A stretch of DNA of 55,469 nucleotides from JAKSSM01 sp045629065. GTDB lineage: Bacteria > Bacillota > Clostridia > Peptostreptococcales > Anaerovoracaceae. This document shows, one piece after another, positions 1 to 8,167 of this stretch. The notes beneath the pieces are model-generated. The model was not told where the DNA came from and did not search any database. It saw only the letters and a list, made by a program, of their open reading frames with translations. The DNA lies in contig JAZQQK010000005.1 in assembly GCA_045629065.1 (NCBI GenBank), forward strand, positions 1 to 55,469, in the 5' to 3' direction. Numbering within the stretch: the stretch's first letter is position 1; each line of letters starts with the position of its first letter. The translations under genes and the position numbers were made by a program.

Positions 1-30
1 AAAAAACAGCCCTAAAAAAGGCTGTTTTTT
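1..30 (+). terminator. Rho-independent terminator at the left edge
   Basis: The inverted repeat AAAAAACAGCC / GGCTGTTTTTT has an eight-base loop and ends in a T run. It can work in either direction. It presumably closes a gene lying left of the window, and it separates that gene from the accessory island. Confidence 0.75.
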
Positions 31-51
31 ATTTGGAAAGGAAATCATATA

Positions 52-180
52 TTGATAGATTTTCCTCCCATGGTTTCAAATCAGCAGGTGCAGTTGCAAA
101 TGGACGCCTACCATAAAGTAACAGAACAACAAATTCCAATGACAGCCGCTACTATTCTGTATAAATCTGTTTTTACTTGA
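52..180 (+). CDS. Possible 42-codon orphan or remnant ORF
   Basis: An open frame begins at TTG 52, nine bases after a GGAAAGGA ribosome binding site at 35-42, with an internal ATG at 70; it ends at TGA 178-180. The peptide is mostly polar (residues such as QVQLQMDAYHKVTEQQ) and has no membrane segment. I do not recognise it. It may be the tail of a lost mobile-element gene, because it sits in an island containing other broken genes. The stop codon overlaps the -35 box of the next promoter. Confidence 0.2.
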   Translation: MIDFPPMVSNQQVQLQMDAYHKVTEQQIPMTAATILYKSVFT

Positions 181-205
181 TTTTTTAACCCATTTATGAT
201 ATACT
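177..205 (+). promoter_or_regulatory. Sigma-A type promoter for the ABC-F leader transcript
   Basis: A -35 box TTGATT (177-182) and a -10 box TATACT (200-205) are separated by exactly 17 bases. Transcription would start near 212, about 20 bases before the leader peptide start and about 245 bases before the ABC-F start codon. The long leader carries the attenuator elements described separately. Confidence 0.7.
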
Positions 206-231
206 TTAGAAAAAATGAGTGAGGTGGAAAG

Positions 232-255
232 ATGATTAGCTTTTCTTGCAAATAA
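232..255 (+). CDS. Leader peptide MISFSCK
   Basis: This seven-codon frame (ATG to TAA) is preceded by a GAGGTGG ribosome binding site at 221-227. Its last codons (242-251) lie in one arm of a 10-base perfect inverted repeat with 302-311. The arm at 303-312 is also perfectly complementary to 400-409, the 3' side of the terminator hairpin upstream of the ABC-F gene. This is the layout expected of a ribosome-stalling attenuator. Known antibiotic-resistance leaders (erm, vga and lsa types) use the same logic. Stalling here is inferred. Confidence 0.6.
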   Translation: MISFSCK

Positions 256-383
256 ATTGGAATATACAGTGATACTGTGTTTTACAGTACCATTGTACCC
301 ATTGCAAGAAAGTTAAAAGTCTATTCACTCGATATATCGTAGGTGTATCACTCTTGATAGGGGTGGTACTATTATGCTGTGAC

Positions 384-420
384 GAGCTGCAAGAATTGAC
401 TTTCTTGCAGCTCTTATTTT
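384..420 (+). terminator. Attenuator hairpin ahead of the ABC-F gene
   Basis: The 12-base perfect stem 384-395 / 402-413 (arm GAGCTGCAAGAA) has a six-base loop and is followed by TTATTTTAT. It lies 44 bases before the ABC-F start. Bases 400-409 of its 3' arm can instead pair with 303-312, which would dissolve the terminator. Bases 303-312 are in turn masked by pairing with the leader-peptide codons (242-251) unless a ribosome occupies them. The run of T residues is short, so termination may be partial. Confidence 0.65.
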
Positions 421-456
421 ATGTTCTTGATCCCTGGAATAAAGGAGGAATGCGAT

Positions 457-1932
457 ATGTCGATGATCCGAGTCGAGAACCTTACCTTTGCCTATCCATC
501 CAGCTATGATAACATTTTTGAAAATGTCAATTTTCAAATTGATACAGATTGGAAACTTGGGTTTGTTGGAAGAAACGGTAGAGGGAAAACAACTTTTCTA
601 AATCTCTTGCTTGGAAAGTACGAATACCACGGGAAAATACAAGCCTCTGTGCAATTTGATTACTTTCCATATCCTGTGAACGACAAAAACAGATTAACTA
701 CGGATATTCTCTCGGAAGTCTGCCCGCTGGCGGAAGAGTGGGAGCTGTTGAGAGAACTATCCTACCTGGAAGTCCGTGATGATGTACTTTGGAGGCCATT
801 TTTTACGCTTTCCAATGGAGAGCAGACCAAGGTGCTGCTTGCCGCTCTATTTCTGAATGATGGACACTTTTTACTGATTGATGAACCGACAAACCATTTG
901 GATATGAAAGCCAGAGAAACCGTTTCAGCATACCTGAAACGGAAAAAGGGATTTATCTTAGTCTCTCATGATCGCTGTTTTTTAGATGGCTGTGTTGACC
1001 ATATCCTGTCGATCAATCGGTCAAACATCGAAGTGCAAAGCGGAAATTTTTCTACTTGGTTCACCAACTTCCAGCGTCAACAAGAATTTGAACTCGCTCA
1101 AAATGTGAAGCTGAAAAAAAGCATTGATAATATGCAAAAGGCAGCTAAAAGAACTTCTGTCTGGTCAGACCGAATTGAAGCGTCAAAATATGGGAACGGC
1201 CCGGTTGACCGAGGGTATATTGGTCACAAATCTGCCAAAATGATGAAACGCTCAAAGGCTATCAAAGTGCGGCAGCAACGTGCAATCGAGGAAAAGTCCG
1301 GCCTTCTCAAAAATTTGGAAACCGTAGAAGATTTGAAAATCGCTCCGCTTCCCTATTTTTCAGATACCTTAGTGACTTTCTCTGATGTTGTACCGATTTT
1401 TGACGGCAAAAATGTCTGCCAGCCAATCTCGTTTACAGTAAAACAGGGAGAACGCATTGCCCTTGATGGAAAAAATGGTTCTGGGAAAACGAGCCTTCTA
1501 AAGCTACTGGTTGGGCAACAAATAGAACATCGTGGGACAGTTGCAATAGGTTCTGGCATGATATTGTCCTATGTACCTCAAGATACTTCTATGCTGAACG
1601 GTTCGTTATCAGAGTTTGCGGAAGCCAATCGTGTTGATGAAAGTTTGTTTAAGGCAATCTTACGGAAAATGGATTTTTCTCGAATACAGTTTGAAAAGAA
1701 AATGGAGGATTTTTCAGCGGGACAAAAGAAAAAAGTGTTGATAGCAAAAAGCCTTTGTGAACAAGCACATCTGTATGTGTGGGATGAACCTCTTAACTAT
1801 ATTGACATCTATTCTCGAATGCAAATTGAAAATCTGATTAGGGAATTTTCTCCTACAATGATCTTCGTAGAACATGATCTTGCATTCAGAAATAACATAG
1901 CGACAAAAAGCATTTGCCTGGCTGCCGAATAG
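457..1932 (+). CDS. ABC-F ribosomal protection ATPase, Lsa-like
   Basis: This is a soluble tandem-ATPase protein of the ABC-F family. Members bind the ribosomal E site and displace antibiotics; the Lsa/Vga branch protects against lincosamides, streptogramin A and pleuromutilins. Both nucleotide-binding domains are complete. NBD1 has Walker A GRNGRGKTT, signature LSNGEQ and Walker B LLIDEPTNHLD. NBD2 has GKNGSGKTS, FSAGQKKK and the slightly divergent WDEPLNYID. The linker between them is rich in Lys and Arg. There are no membrane segments. At 491 residues it matches the Lsa group. I chose ATG 457 because AAAGGAGG (441-448) lies eight bases upstream; an in-frame ATG at 421 lacks a site. Expression is probably controlled by the leader peptide and attenuator upstream. 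It lies in an island with mobile-element debris, consistent with horizontal acquisition. The exact drug profile is not readable from sequence. Confidence 0.88.
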   Translation: MSMIRVENLTFAYPSSYDNIFENVNFQIDTDWKLGFVGRNGRGKTTFLNLLLGKYEYHGKIQASVQFDYFPYPVNDKNRLTTDILSEVCPLAEEWELLRELSYLEVRDDVLWRPFFTLSNGEQTKVLLAALFLNDGHFLLIDEPTNHLDMKARETVSAYLKRKKGFILVSHDRCFLDGCVDHILSINRSNIEVQSGNFSTWFTNFQRQQEFELAQNVKLKKSIDNMQKAAKRTSVWSDRIEASKYGNGPVDRGYIGHKSAKMMKRSKAIKVRQQRAIEEKSGLLKNLETVEDLKIAPLPYFSDTLVTFSDVVPIFDGKNVCQPISFTVKQGERIALDGKNGSGKTSLLKLLVGQQIEHRGTVAIGSGMILSYVPQDTSMLNGSLSEFAEANRVDESLFKAILRKMDFSRIQFEKKMEDFSAGQKKKVLIAKSLCEQAHLYVWDEPLNYIDIYSRMQIENLIREFSPTMIFVEHDLAFRNNIATKSICLAAE

Positions 1933-2008
1933 CAAGAAGTGCTGCCGCCTAGCCAATCCCAAAATTGAATAAACCGCCGCCCAACGACAGCACATGAAGC
2001 AGTAAGTC

Positions 2009-2119
2009 TTTCCTGTGCCCCCATGTGACGTTCTCCGAAATTGAACGGCTTTCTTCCTGGGCAAGAGAGGACATGATGGTGATCAGCACTTCGCCTTTGC
2101 TGTCGAAGGTGTAGATGTT
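2009..2119 (-). pseudogene. Fragment of a large serine recombinase
   Basis: About 37 codons on the minus strand read NIYTFDSKGEVLITIMSSLA followed by QEESRSISENVTWGHRK. This is the highly conserved catalytic-domain stretch of the Tn4451/TnpX-type large serine recombinases. Both sides are lost: upstream the frame runs into unrelated sequence at about 2119, and downstream the similarity ends after GHRK. There is no start, no catalytic serine segment and no DNA-binding domain, so this is a dead remnant of the kind of recombinase that moves such resistance islands. Confidence 0.75.
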
Positions 2120-2324
2120 CAATAAGCTGATAGCGCACAAGAGTGATATTGAATCTGACATAGGTTTTTCACTTGATTGGCGCGAACTGCCAGAAAAGAA
2201 AGCCAGCAGAATTCTTGTTCTCAAAGATGTTAATCTGATGGAACAATCCGAGTGGCCTGATCAGTTCGATTGGATTACTGATACAATGGTCAAAATGAAA
2301 AAAGCGTTCAAAAAGTTTATGTAA
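2115..2324 (+). pseudogene. C-terminal fragment of a DUF4268-family protein
   Basis: The 69-codon frame contains IESDIGFSLDWRELPEKKAS followed by a WPDQFDWITDTM segment. It resembles the C-terminal end of DUF4268 proteins, which usually form the last part of a much longer polypeptide. There is no ribosome binding site, and the 5' end abuts the recombinase fragment at about 2115-2119, so the N-terminal portion was removed by a deletion or recombination. It is most likely non-functional. The family assignment rests on remembered sequence patterns only. Confidence 0.55.
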
Positions 2325-2341
2325 CAGAATATGGGTTAAAA

Positions 2342-2407
2342 GCAAACGATAACCCCACGAGGCAAACCTATTCTCAAAATGCAAACGAATACCCCACAAA
2401 GCAAACC
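2342..2407. repeat. Imperfect 27-base direct repeat
   Basis: Two copies at 2342-2368 and 2381-2407 share the pattern GCAAACGA, then a variable ACCCCAC block, then GCAAACC. They start 39 bases apart, and each copy itself begins and ends with GCAAAC. They lie just after the DUF4268 fragment and before the island terminator. They may be recombinase or replication binding sites from the lost element; the function is unknown. Confidence 0.6.
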
Positions 2408-2450
2408 TTTACTTTTACGGCAGTCCGCTGCGACCGCCGAAAACAAGAAA

Positions 2451-2487
2451 AACCCGTCCCGGAAACGACTCCAGGACGGGTTGCTTT
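2451..2487 (+). terminator. Rho-independent terminator closing the island
   Basis: The stem AACCCGTCC (2451-2459) / GGACGGGTT (2474-2482) has a 14-base loop and is followed by GCTTTAT. It is the last plus-strand signal before the minus-strand tRNA-Ser terminator. Confidence 0.6.
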
Positions 2488-2525
2488 ATGCCTTGAGTGG
2501 CTGAAAATCCCTTGAAACAAGGCAT
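2488..2525. repeat. ATGCCTTG inverted repeat, possible attachment site
   Basis: ATGCCTTG (2488-2495) is inversely repeated as CAAGGCAT (2518-2525). Inside it lies a smaller palindrome, CCTTG-AAA-CAAGG (2510-2522). A direct repeat plus an inverted repeat of CCTTG at the edge of an island, 50 bases from a tRNA 3' end, is reminiscent of a recombinase attachment core. This is inference; no second copy is visible because the other end lies outside the window. Confidence 0.3.
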
Positions 2526-2535
2526 TTTGACATAG

Positions 2536-2574
2536 AAAAAAGGTAGTAGACTTTCTATCAAAATCTACTACCTT
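2536..2574 (-). terminator. Terminator of tRNA-Ser(GGA)
   Basis: On the minus strand AAGGTAGTAGA pairs with TCTACTACCTT (2564-2574 and 2540-2550) and is followed by TTTTTT (2535-2540 complement). It lies four bases after the encoded CCA end of the tRNA. Confidence 0.8.
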
Positions 2575-2577
2575 ATT

Positions 2578-2665
2578 TGGCGGAGGACATGGGACTCGAA
2601 CCCACGGGGCTGTTACGCCTTACCGCATTTCCAATGCGGCCCCTTAGCCACTCGGTCAATCCTCC
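2578..2665 (-). tRNA. tRNA-Ser (anticodon GGA)
   Basis: This is a class II tRNA with a long variable arm. The seven-pair acceptor stem (GGAGGAT with GTCCTCC) closes with only a final T-G wobble. The anticodon stem-loop is CCGCA-TTGGAAA-TGCGG. Discriminator G and a genomically encoded CCA (2578-2580) are present. It reads the serine codons UCC and UCU. Confidence 0.95.
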
Positions 2666-2670
2666 ACGTG

Positions 2671-2690
2671 AGGTGCCTCAAAAGGCACCT
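2671..2690 (-). other. Hairpin in the 5' leader of tRNA-Ser(GGA)
   Basis: AGGTGCCT (2671-2678) pairs with AGGCACCT (2683-2690) over a four-base loop. On the minus strand it lies five bases upstream of the mature tRNA and lacks a T run, so a processing or leader hairpin is likelier than a terminator. A similar GAAA-loop hairpin precedes tRNA-Arg at 46883-46898. Confidence 0.4.
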
Positions 2691-2762
2691 TTACTAATTT
2701 ATCATATTGTATGTTGTTTTGCAAGACCAATTTTACTTTTCTGCAATTTATCCTTGCAAAAA

Positions 2763-5700
2763 TTACTTTAGTTTTGCAACCATCTCTCCAGCCTTTACCT
2801 GTTGTCCCTCAGAAACATAGATTTTTTCAACTATTCCATCAGCTTGTGCGATGATATTAGTTTCCATCTTCATTGCTTCTATTATTGCAACCGGTTGGTT
2901 GATTTTAACCTTGTCGCCTTCCTTTACAAGAATCTTTACGATTCCGCCAGGAATGTTCGCACCGATTTCCATTGGGTCATCTTCGTTAGCATAGAGCACG
3001 GAGTTCGAAGCATTAACAGTGACATTCATATCACGAACCTTGATGATTCTACGGTTACCATTGACTTCAAAGATTGCTTCTCTAGTGCCATCTTGGTCGA
3101 TTGGACGAACTTCTTGAAGTTTAACCATAAGGAATCTTCCCTCGCCAAGTTTAACCTCAGAAGTTTCGCCTTCAGAAAGTGAGTGGAAGAAAATATCCGA
3201 ACCCATGTATCTGAAATCGCCTTCTTCACGGATTGATTTGATATAATCCTCGAAAACCTTTGGATAAAGTGCATACGAGATTATCTGTTGATCGTTGCCT
3301 TCAAGTTTAAGGTCATCAACCAAATGTTTCTTGATTGTTTCAAAATTTTCTGGCTCTAAGAGTTCACCAGGTCTGCAAGTAATTGGTTTCTTTCCCTTAA
3401 GCACAAGCTTTTGTAGCTCAGCTGGAAAACCACCTTCTGGCTGACCCATCATACCCTCAAAATATGAAACGATAGAATCAGGGAAGTCTATATCTTTACC
3501 CTTCTCCAAGATGTTTTCTGGAGTGAGTTCATTTTGAACCATGAAGATTGCCATGTCGCCTACAGCCTTTGATGATGGTGTAACCTTTACGATATCACCA
3601 AGCATCTCATTGACACGCTTATACATAGCCTTTACTTCTTCAAACTTATGTCCTAAGCCGAAAGATTCAACCTGTGGCTTTAAGTTAGAATACTGACCGC
3701 CAGGGATTTCGTACTTATAAATATCCGCTGTAGATGTTACAAGTTCAGATTCAAACTTTGTATATACCGGTCTAACATCAGCCCAGTATTCGGAAATCTT
3801 TTGGATTCCGTCAAGCTCAATGCCTGTTTCCCTGTCGGAGTGTTCAAGCGCAGCTACGATAGAGTTCAATCCCGGTTGCGAAGTAAGACCTGACATTGAG
3901 TTGAATGCTGCATCGCAAATGTCAACACCTGCCTGCGCTGCCATCAAAGCAGTAGCCACACCGTTTCCGGATGTATCATGCGTGTGGAGGTGAATAGGGA
4001 TATTTACTTCTTCTTTCAATGCGGAAATGAGTTTGGATGCTGCCATTGGCTTTAAAAGTCCGGACATATCCTTGATTCCTAAAATATGCGCACCGCGTTT
4101 CTCGAGTTCCTTGGCCATTCTTACGTAATAGTCAAGGTTGTACTTTGTTCTGGAATCATCGAGGATATCTCCTGTATAGCAGATGCAAGCTTCAGCAACT
4201 TTTCCCTGCTTCAAAACCTCTTCAAGCGCAACACTCATACCATCAACCCAGTTGAGCGAATCAAATATTCTAAACACATCGATTCCAGCTGAAGCAGCCT
4301 CATCTACGAATTTTCTTATAACATTATCTGGGTAATTTTTGTAGCCTACTGCGTTGGAACCGCGGATAAGCATCTGGAACATGATATTAGGAATCTTACT
4401 TCTAAGAGTCTCTAATCTTTCCCAAGGGTTTTCTCTTAAGAATCTATAGGCAGTATCAAATGTCGCACCACCCCACATCTCGAGCGAAAACAAATCCTTG
4501 CCATATACCGATACGGCAGGTGCGATTTTCTCCATATCCACAGTACGCACGCGTGTAGCCATAAGTGATTGGTCTGCATCACGCATCGTAGTGTCTGTCA
4601 GGAGAAGTTTCTTTTGTGCCTTAACCCACTCTACTACGCCCTCTGGTCCCTTGGCATCTAATATCTGCTTTGTACCAGTGACAGATTTTAGTGTGTTTTC
4701 GTCAAATCTTGGAAAAACAGGAACGTTAAACTGTGGTTTATTTCCTCTTGTTTCGTTTACATACTTGTTTCCTAAGAATTCGATTACCTTGAGTTCTGTA
4801 TCTTCAATCTTCTCCACATTGAGTAAAGAAGGTGTATTAGCAATAAAGCCTGTGTCGCAAACTCCGTTTGCAAAGTTTGGATGGTTAAGAACGTTAAGCA
4901 TGAATGCAATGTTAGTCTTAACACCCTTTACTACTGTCTCTTGAAGCGCACGAATAGCTTTCTTTCTAGCATCCTCAAAAGTTCTACCATAAGCAGTAAT
5001 CTTTACAAGGAGTGAATCATAGAAAGGTTTAATTTCGGAGCCCTGGAAACCGTTACCTCCGTCAAGTCTGATGCCAAAGCCACCTGGTGAACGGTAACTT
5101 TCAATCACACCTGTATCTGGCATAAAATTATTGGCTGGGTCTTCAGTAGTAACTCTGCACTGGATTGCATGACCAGTAACCTTAATGGACTCTTGGTTTG
5201 GAATAGCAATCTCTTTTGATGCCAAGTCATAACCTTCAGCAATTAAAATCTGTGACTGAACGATATCTACGCCAGTTACGATTTCTGTGATAGTGTGCTC
5301 TACCTGAACTCTTGGATTCATCTCGATAAAGTAGTGATTGCCATCTTTGTCGAGGAGGAACTCAACAGTTCCCGCTGATCTATAATCTACAGCCTTTGCG
5401 ATCTTGATTGCATCATCTGTGATAGCTTTTCTCTGTTCATCAGTTAAGCAAAGTGCAGGAGTAAATTCGATAACTTTCTGGTGGCGTCTTTGAATAGAGC
5501 AATCACGCTCAAAGAGGTGAACCACATTACCATACTTATCACCTAAAATCTGCACTTCTATGTGCTTTGGATTCTCGAGATATTTTTCGATAAATATATC
5601 GTCAATGCCGAAGGCCTTTGCTGCTTCTGAACGCGCCGCACGGAAGTTTGGAAGCAATTCCTCCCTGCTTCTAACAATACGCATTCCTCTGCCGCCACCG

Positions 5701-6203
5701 CCTGCTGCAGCTTTTAGCATTATTGGGTAACCACACTTTTCGGCAAATTCTACGGCCTCTGATTCGCTTGCAATCGCCTTTTCAACGCCAGGGATGATAG
5801 GCACGCCAACAGACTGAGCTACGAGCTTAGACTTGATTTTATCACCGAGTCTATCCATCATCTCAGCTGTAGGTCCAATGAATTCTATGCCACTTTCCTG
5901 GCAGGCCTTAGCGAACTGCACATTCTCAGAAAGAAAACCGTAACCAGGGTGAATTGCGTCTACACCTTTAGCTTTTGCTAAGGCAATAATCTCATCAATT
6001 CCGAGATATGCTCCGACTGGTGATTTTCCCTTACCAATCTGATATGCTTCGTCAGCCTTTGTTCTAAATAAAGTGTTTTTATCTTCTTCGGAATAAATAG
6101 CTACAGTACGAATTCCAAGCTCTTTTAAGGCACGGAAAATACGAATGGCGATTTCGCCACGGTTAGCTACCAATACTCTTTTGAATTTCTTAATCTCTGT
6201 CAT
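2763..6203 (-). CDS. pyc: Pyruvate carboxylase
   Basis: A biotin-dependent cytoplasmic enzyme that carboxylates pyruvate to oxaloacetate with ATP and bicarbonate, refilling the TCA branch and starting gluconeogenesis. The 1146 residues carry all three units of a single-chain enzyme. These are biotin carboxylase (about 1-460, glycine-rich ATP-grasp loop GGGGRGM), the carboxyltransferase (about 535-830, start LLTDTTMRDADQSL) and a C-terminal biotinyl domain with EAMKMETN (biotin on Lys 1112). The start codon follows the typA stop codon directly (TAAATG), so the two genes form one transcript, with AGGAAA inside the end of typA as binding site. An inverted repeat TTTTGCAAG / CTTGCAAAA (2717-2725 / 2753-2761) lies just after the gene but has a 27-base loop and no T run. 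Oxaloacetate decarboxylase alpha subunits are excluded by the fused biotin carboxylase. Confidence 0.97.
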   Translation of the reverse strand: MTEIKKFKRVLVANRGEIAIRIFRALKELGIRTVAIYSEEDKNTLFRTKADEAYQIGKGKSPVGAYLGIDEIIALAKAKGVDAIHPGYGFLSENVQFAKACQESGIEFIGPTAEMMDRLGDKIKSKLVAQSVGVPIIPGVEKAIASESEAVEFAEKCGYPIMLKAAAGGGGRGMRIVRSREELLPNFRAARSEAAKAFGIDDIFIEKYLENPKHIEVQILGDKYGNVVHLFERDCSIQRRHQKVIEFTPALCLTDEQRKAITDDAIKIAKAVDYRSAGTVEFLLDKDGNHYFIEMNPRVQVEHTITEIVTGVDIVQSQILIAEGYDLASKEIAIPNQESIKVTGHAIQCRVTTEDPANNFMPDTGVIESYRSPGGFGIRLDGGNGFQGSEIKPFYDSLLVKITAYGRTFEDARKKAIRALQETVVKGVKTNIAFMLNVLNHPNFANGVCDTGFIANTPSLLNVEKIEDTELKVIEFLGNKYVNETRGNKPQFNVPVFPRFDENTLKSVTGTKQILDAKGPEGVVEWVKAQKKLLLTDTTMRDADQSLMATRVRTVDMEKIAPAVSVYGKDLFSLEMWGGATFDTAYRFLRENPWERLETLRSKIPNIMFQMLIRGSNAVGYKNYPDNVIRKFVDEAASAGIDVFRIFDSLNWVDGMSVALEEVLKQGKVAEACICYTGDILDDSRTKYNLDYYVRMAKELEKRGAHILGIKDMSGLLKPMAASKLISALKEEVNIPIHLHTHDTSGNGVATALMAAQAGVDICDAAFNSMSGLTSQPGLNSIVAALEHSDRETGIELDGIQKISEYWADVRPVYTKFESELVTSTADIYKYEIPGGQYSNLKPQVESFGLGHKFEEVKAMYKRVNEMLGDIVKVTPSSKAVGDMAIFMVQNELTPENILEKGKDIDFPDSIVSYFEGMMGQPEGGFPAELQKLVLKGKKPITCRPGELLEPENFETIKKHLVDDLKLEGNDQQIISYALYPKVFEDYIKSIREEGDFRYMGSDIFFHSLSEGETSEVKLGEGRFLMVKLQEVRPIDQDGTREAIFEVNGNRRIIKVRDMNVTVNASNSVLYANEDDPMEIGANIPGGIVKILVKEGDKVKINQPVAIIEAMKMETNIIAQADGIVEKIYVSEGQQVKAGEMVAKLK

Positions 6204-8114
6204 TTATTTTCCTACGTAAGTTACAGTTTTAGTTACTGGGTCATATACACGACCTGATCTTCTACGCTCCAACTCGTTCAAAATTCTCTTTCTAATTCTG
6301 ATGTCATCTGGAGTGATCTCTACGAGTTCATCATCTGCGATGAATTCAAGTGCTTCTTCAAGCGTGAAGTGTCTAGCTGGAGAAAGCTTAATAGCTTCAT
6401 CAGAACCAGCTGCACGCATATTGGAAACATGCTTTTCCTTGCAAGGGTTTACTACCATGTCATCTTCTCTTGAATTGAGACCTACGATCATACCTTCATA
6501 AACCTTTGTGCCTGGCTCTACGAACATCTGAACACGTTCACCGATATTGAAGAGTGCATAAGGAGTGCATGCGCCTTCTTCTTGAGCGATTGCTACGCCG
6601 TTTGTTCTCTGTGGAATATCGCCTGTCCATTCGCCGAATGAATCAAAACGTCTAACCATAGTTCCTTCACCGTGAGTCTCGTTGATGAATTCAGTTCTAT
6701 ATCCTAAAAGTCCACGAGTTGGAACGATATATTCTATTCTGGAGTAACCATTTTCTCCAGACATTGCTCTCATAACGCCCTTACGAAGATTGAGCTTATT
6801 GATAACAGTTCCTGCATAGATATCAGGCACTGTAACTACAACTTCTTCTAATGGCTCTAATGTCTTACCGCTTTCGTCTCTATGTAAAATAACCTGTGGC
6901 TTTGATACTGCTAGTTCATAGCCTTCACGTCTCATATTTTCGATGAGGATGGAAAGGTGGAGTTCGCCACGACCGGAAACTTTGAAGCAATCTGTGGAAT
7001 CGGTTTCTTCAACAATCATACCTACGTTGACTTCGAGTTCCTTGTTGAGACGTTCTCTAATGTGTCTAGAAGTTACATACTTTCCTACCTTGCCAGCAAA
7101 TGGGCTTGAGTTAACCATGAAGTTCATGGAAAGTGTTGGCTCCTCGATATGGATCATTTCCATTGGGTCTGGATGTCCTTGTTCGCAGATTGTTTCTCCG
7201 ATGGAGATGTCAGCAATACCAGATACTACTACAATATCACCGGATTTTGCTTCAGGTACAGCAACACGCTTAAGTCCTCTATAGATAAATACTTGGTTGA
7301 TCTTTCTTTGAACGACTTCACCATTTTCCTTGCAAACCGATACAGTCTGGCCTTCCTTGATTGTTCCCTTTGTAATTCTACCAATTCCGAGACGACCGAT
7401 ATAGTCATCATATGCTAAAGTGGAAACTTGGAACTGAAGTGGTTCAGCATCTAAATCAGGATAAGGTTGTACGTGGTTGATGATTGTGTCAAAAAGAGGT
7501 GTGAGGTCAAGTCCACCTAAACCCTTTGGGCTCTTCTTAATCTTTTCTTCGCCTTCACCGATTTGAATATTCAAAACATCTTTAGGATCTAATACTGCGA
7601 TGCCCTGACGTGCGATACCATAAACGATAGGGAAATCGAGCTGTTCATCATTAGCATTCAAATCCATAAAGAGTTCATATACTTCGTCTACTACTTCTTC
7701 GACTCTGGCATCCTTCTTGTCAAGTTTGTTGATGAAAAGGATTGGGTTTAAGCCCTGCTCGAGTGACTTTTTAAGTACGAATCTTGTCTGTGGCATTGGT
7801 CCTTCTGATGAGTCAACGAGAAGGATTACTGTATCTACAGTCTTCATGATACGCTCTACTTCTGAACTAAAATCAGCGTGGCCTGGTGTATCGACAATAT
7901 TAATCTTTACATCTCCATGATTGATAGAACAGTTCTTTGAGTAAATTGTAATTCCTCTTTCACGCTCGATGTCGCCTGAGTCCATGACACAGTCTACAAC
8001 TTCTTCATTGTCACGGAATACATTTGACTGGTTTAAAAATGCATCTACTAGTGTAGACTTTCCTGCGTCAACGTGAGCGATTACTGCGATGTTAATGATC
8101 TTTTCTTTAGACAT
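6204..8114 (-). CDS. typA: Ribosome-associated GTPase TypA/BipA
   Basis: A translational GTPase related to EF-G and LepA that binds the ribosome and assists growth under stress or cold, possibly in subunit assembly. The 636 residues show G1 HVDAGKST, G3 DTPGHADF and G4 NKLDKKDA, then EF-Tu-like domain II, an EF-G V-type domain and the BipA-specific C-terminal end. An in-frame extension to 8165 exists, but ATG 8114 is preceded by AGAGG at normal spacing and the protein then starts MSKEKIINIAVIAHVD, as family members do. It lies 53 bases after tRNA-Ser(CGA) and directly before pyc, and is probably transcribed from the tRNA promoter. Confidence 0.95.
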   Translation of the reverse strand: MSKEKIINIAVIAHVDAGKSTLVDAFLNQSNVFRDNEEVVDCVMDSGDIERERGITIYSKNCSINHGDVKINIVDTPGHADFSSEVERIMKTVDTVILLVDSSEGPMPQTRFVLKKSLEQGLNPILFINKLDKKDARVEEVVDEVYELFMDLNANDEQLDFPIVYGIARQGIAVLDPKDVLNIQIGEGEEKIKKSPKGLGGLDLTPLFDTIINHVQPYPDLDAEPLQFQVSTLAYDDYIGRLGIGRITKGTIKEGQTVSVCKENGEVVQRKINQVFIYRGLKRVAVPEAKSGDIVVVSGIADISIGETICEQGHPDPMEMIHIEEPTLSMNFMVNSSPFAGKVGKYVTSRHIRERLNKELEVNVGMIVEETDSTDCFKVSGRGELHLSILIENMRREGYELAVSKPQVILHRDESGKTLEPLEEVVVTVPDIYAGTVINKLNLRKGVMRAMSGENGYSRIEYIVPTRGLLGYRTEFINETHGEGTMVRRFDSFGEWTGDIPQRTNGVAIAQEEGACTPYALFNIGERVQMFVEPGTKVYEGMIVGLNSREDDMVVNPCKEKHVSNMRAAGSDEAIKLSPARHFTLEEALEFIADDELVEITPDDIRIRKRILNELERRRSGRVYDPVTKTVTYVGK

Positions 8115-8167
8115 TATTTTGCCTCTTTCTTTTCTGACTTTTATATTTAAGTTAATAGATTTCAATA

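Noticed and set aside
2671..2690. A terminator for pyc at the AGGTGCCT hairpin.
   Set aside because: No T run follows on the minus strand and the hairpin lies five bases before the tRNA; a leader or processing hairpin fits better.
3026..5000. Several antisense frames within pyc, some over 120 codons.
   Set aside because: They are shadows of a strongly conserved enzyme gene; none has a start signal or a family resemblance.
8115..8165. A 17-codon extension at the start of typA.
   Set aside because: The shorter start has AGAGG at the right spacing and matches the family N terminus.
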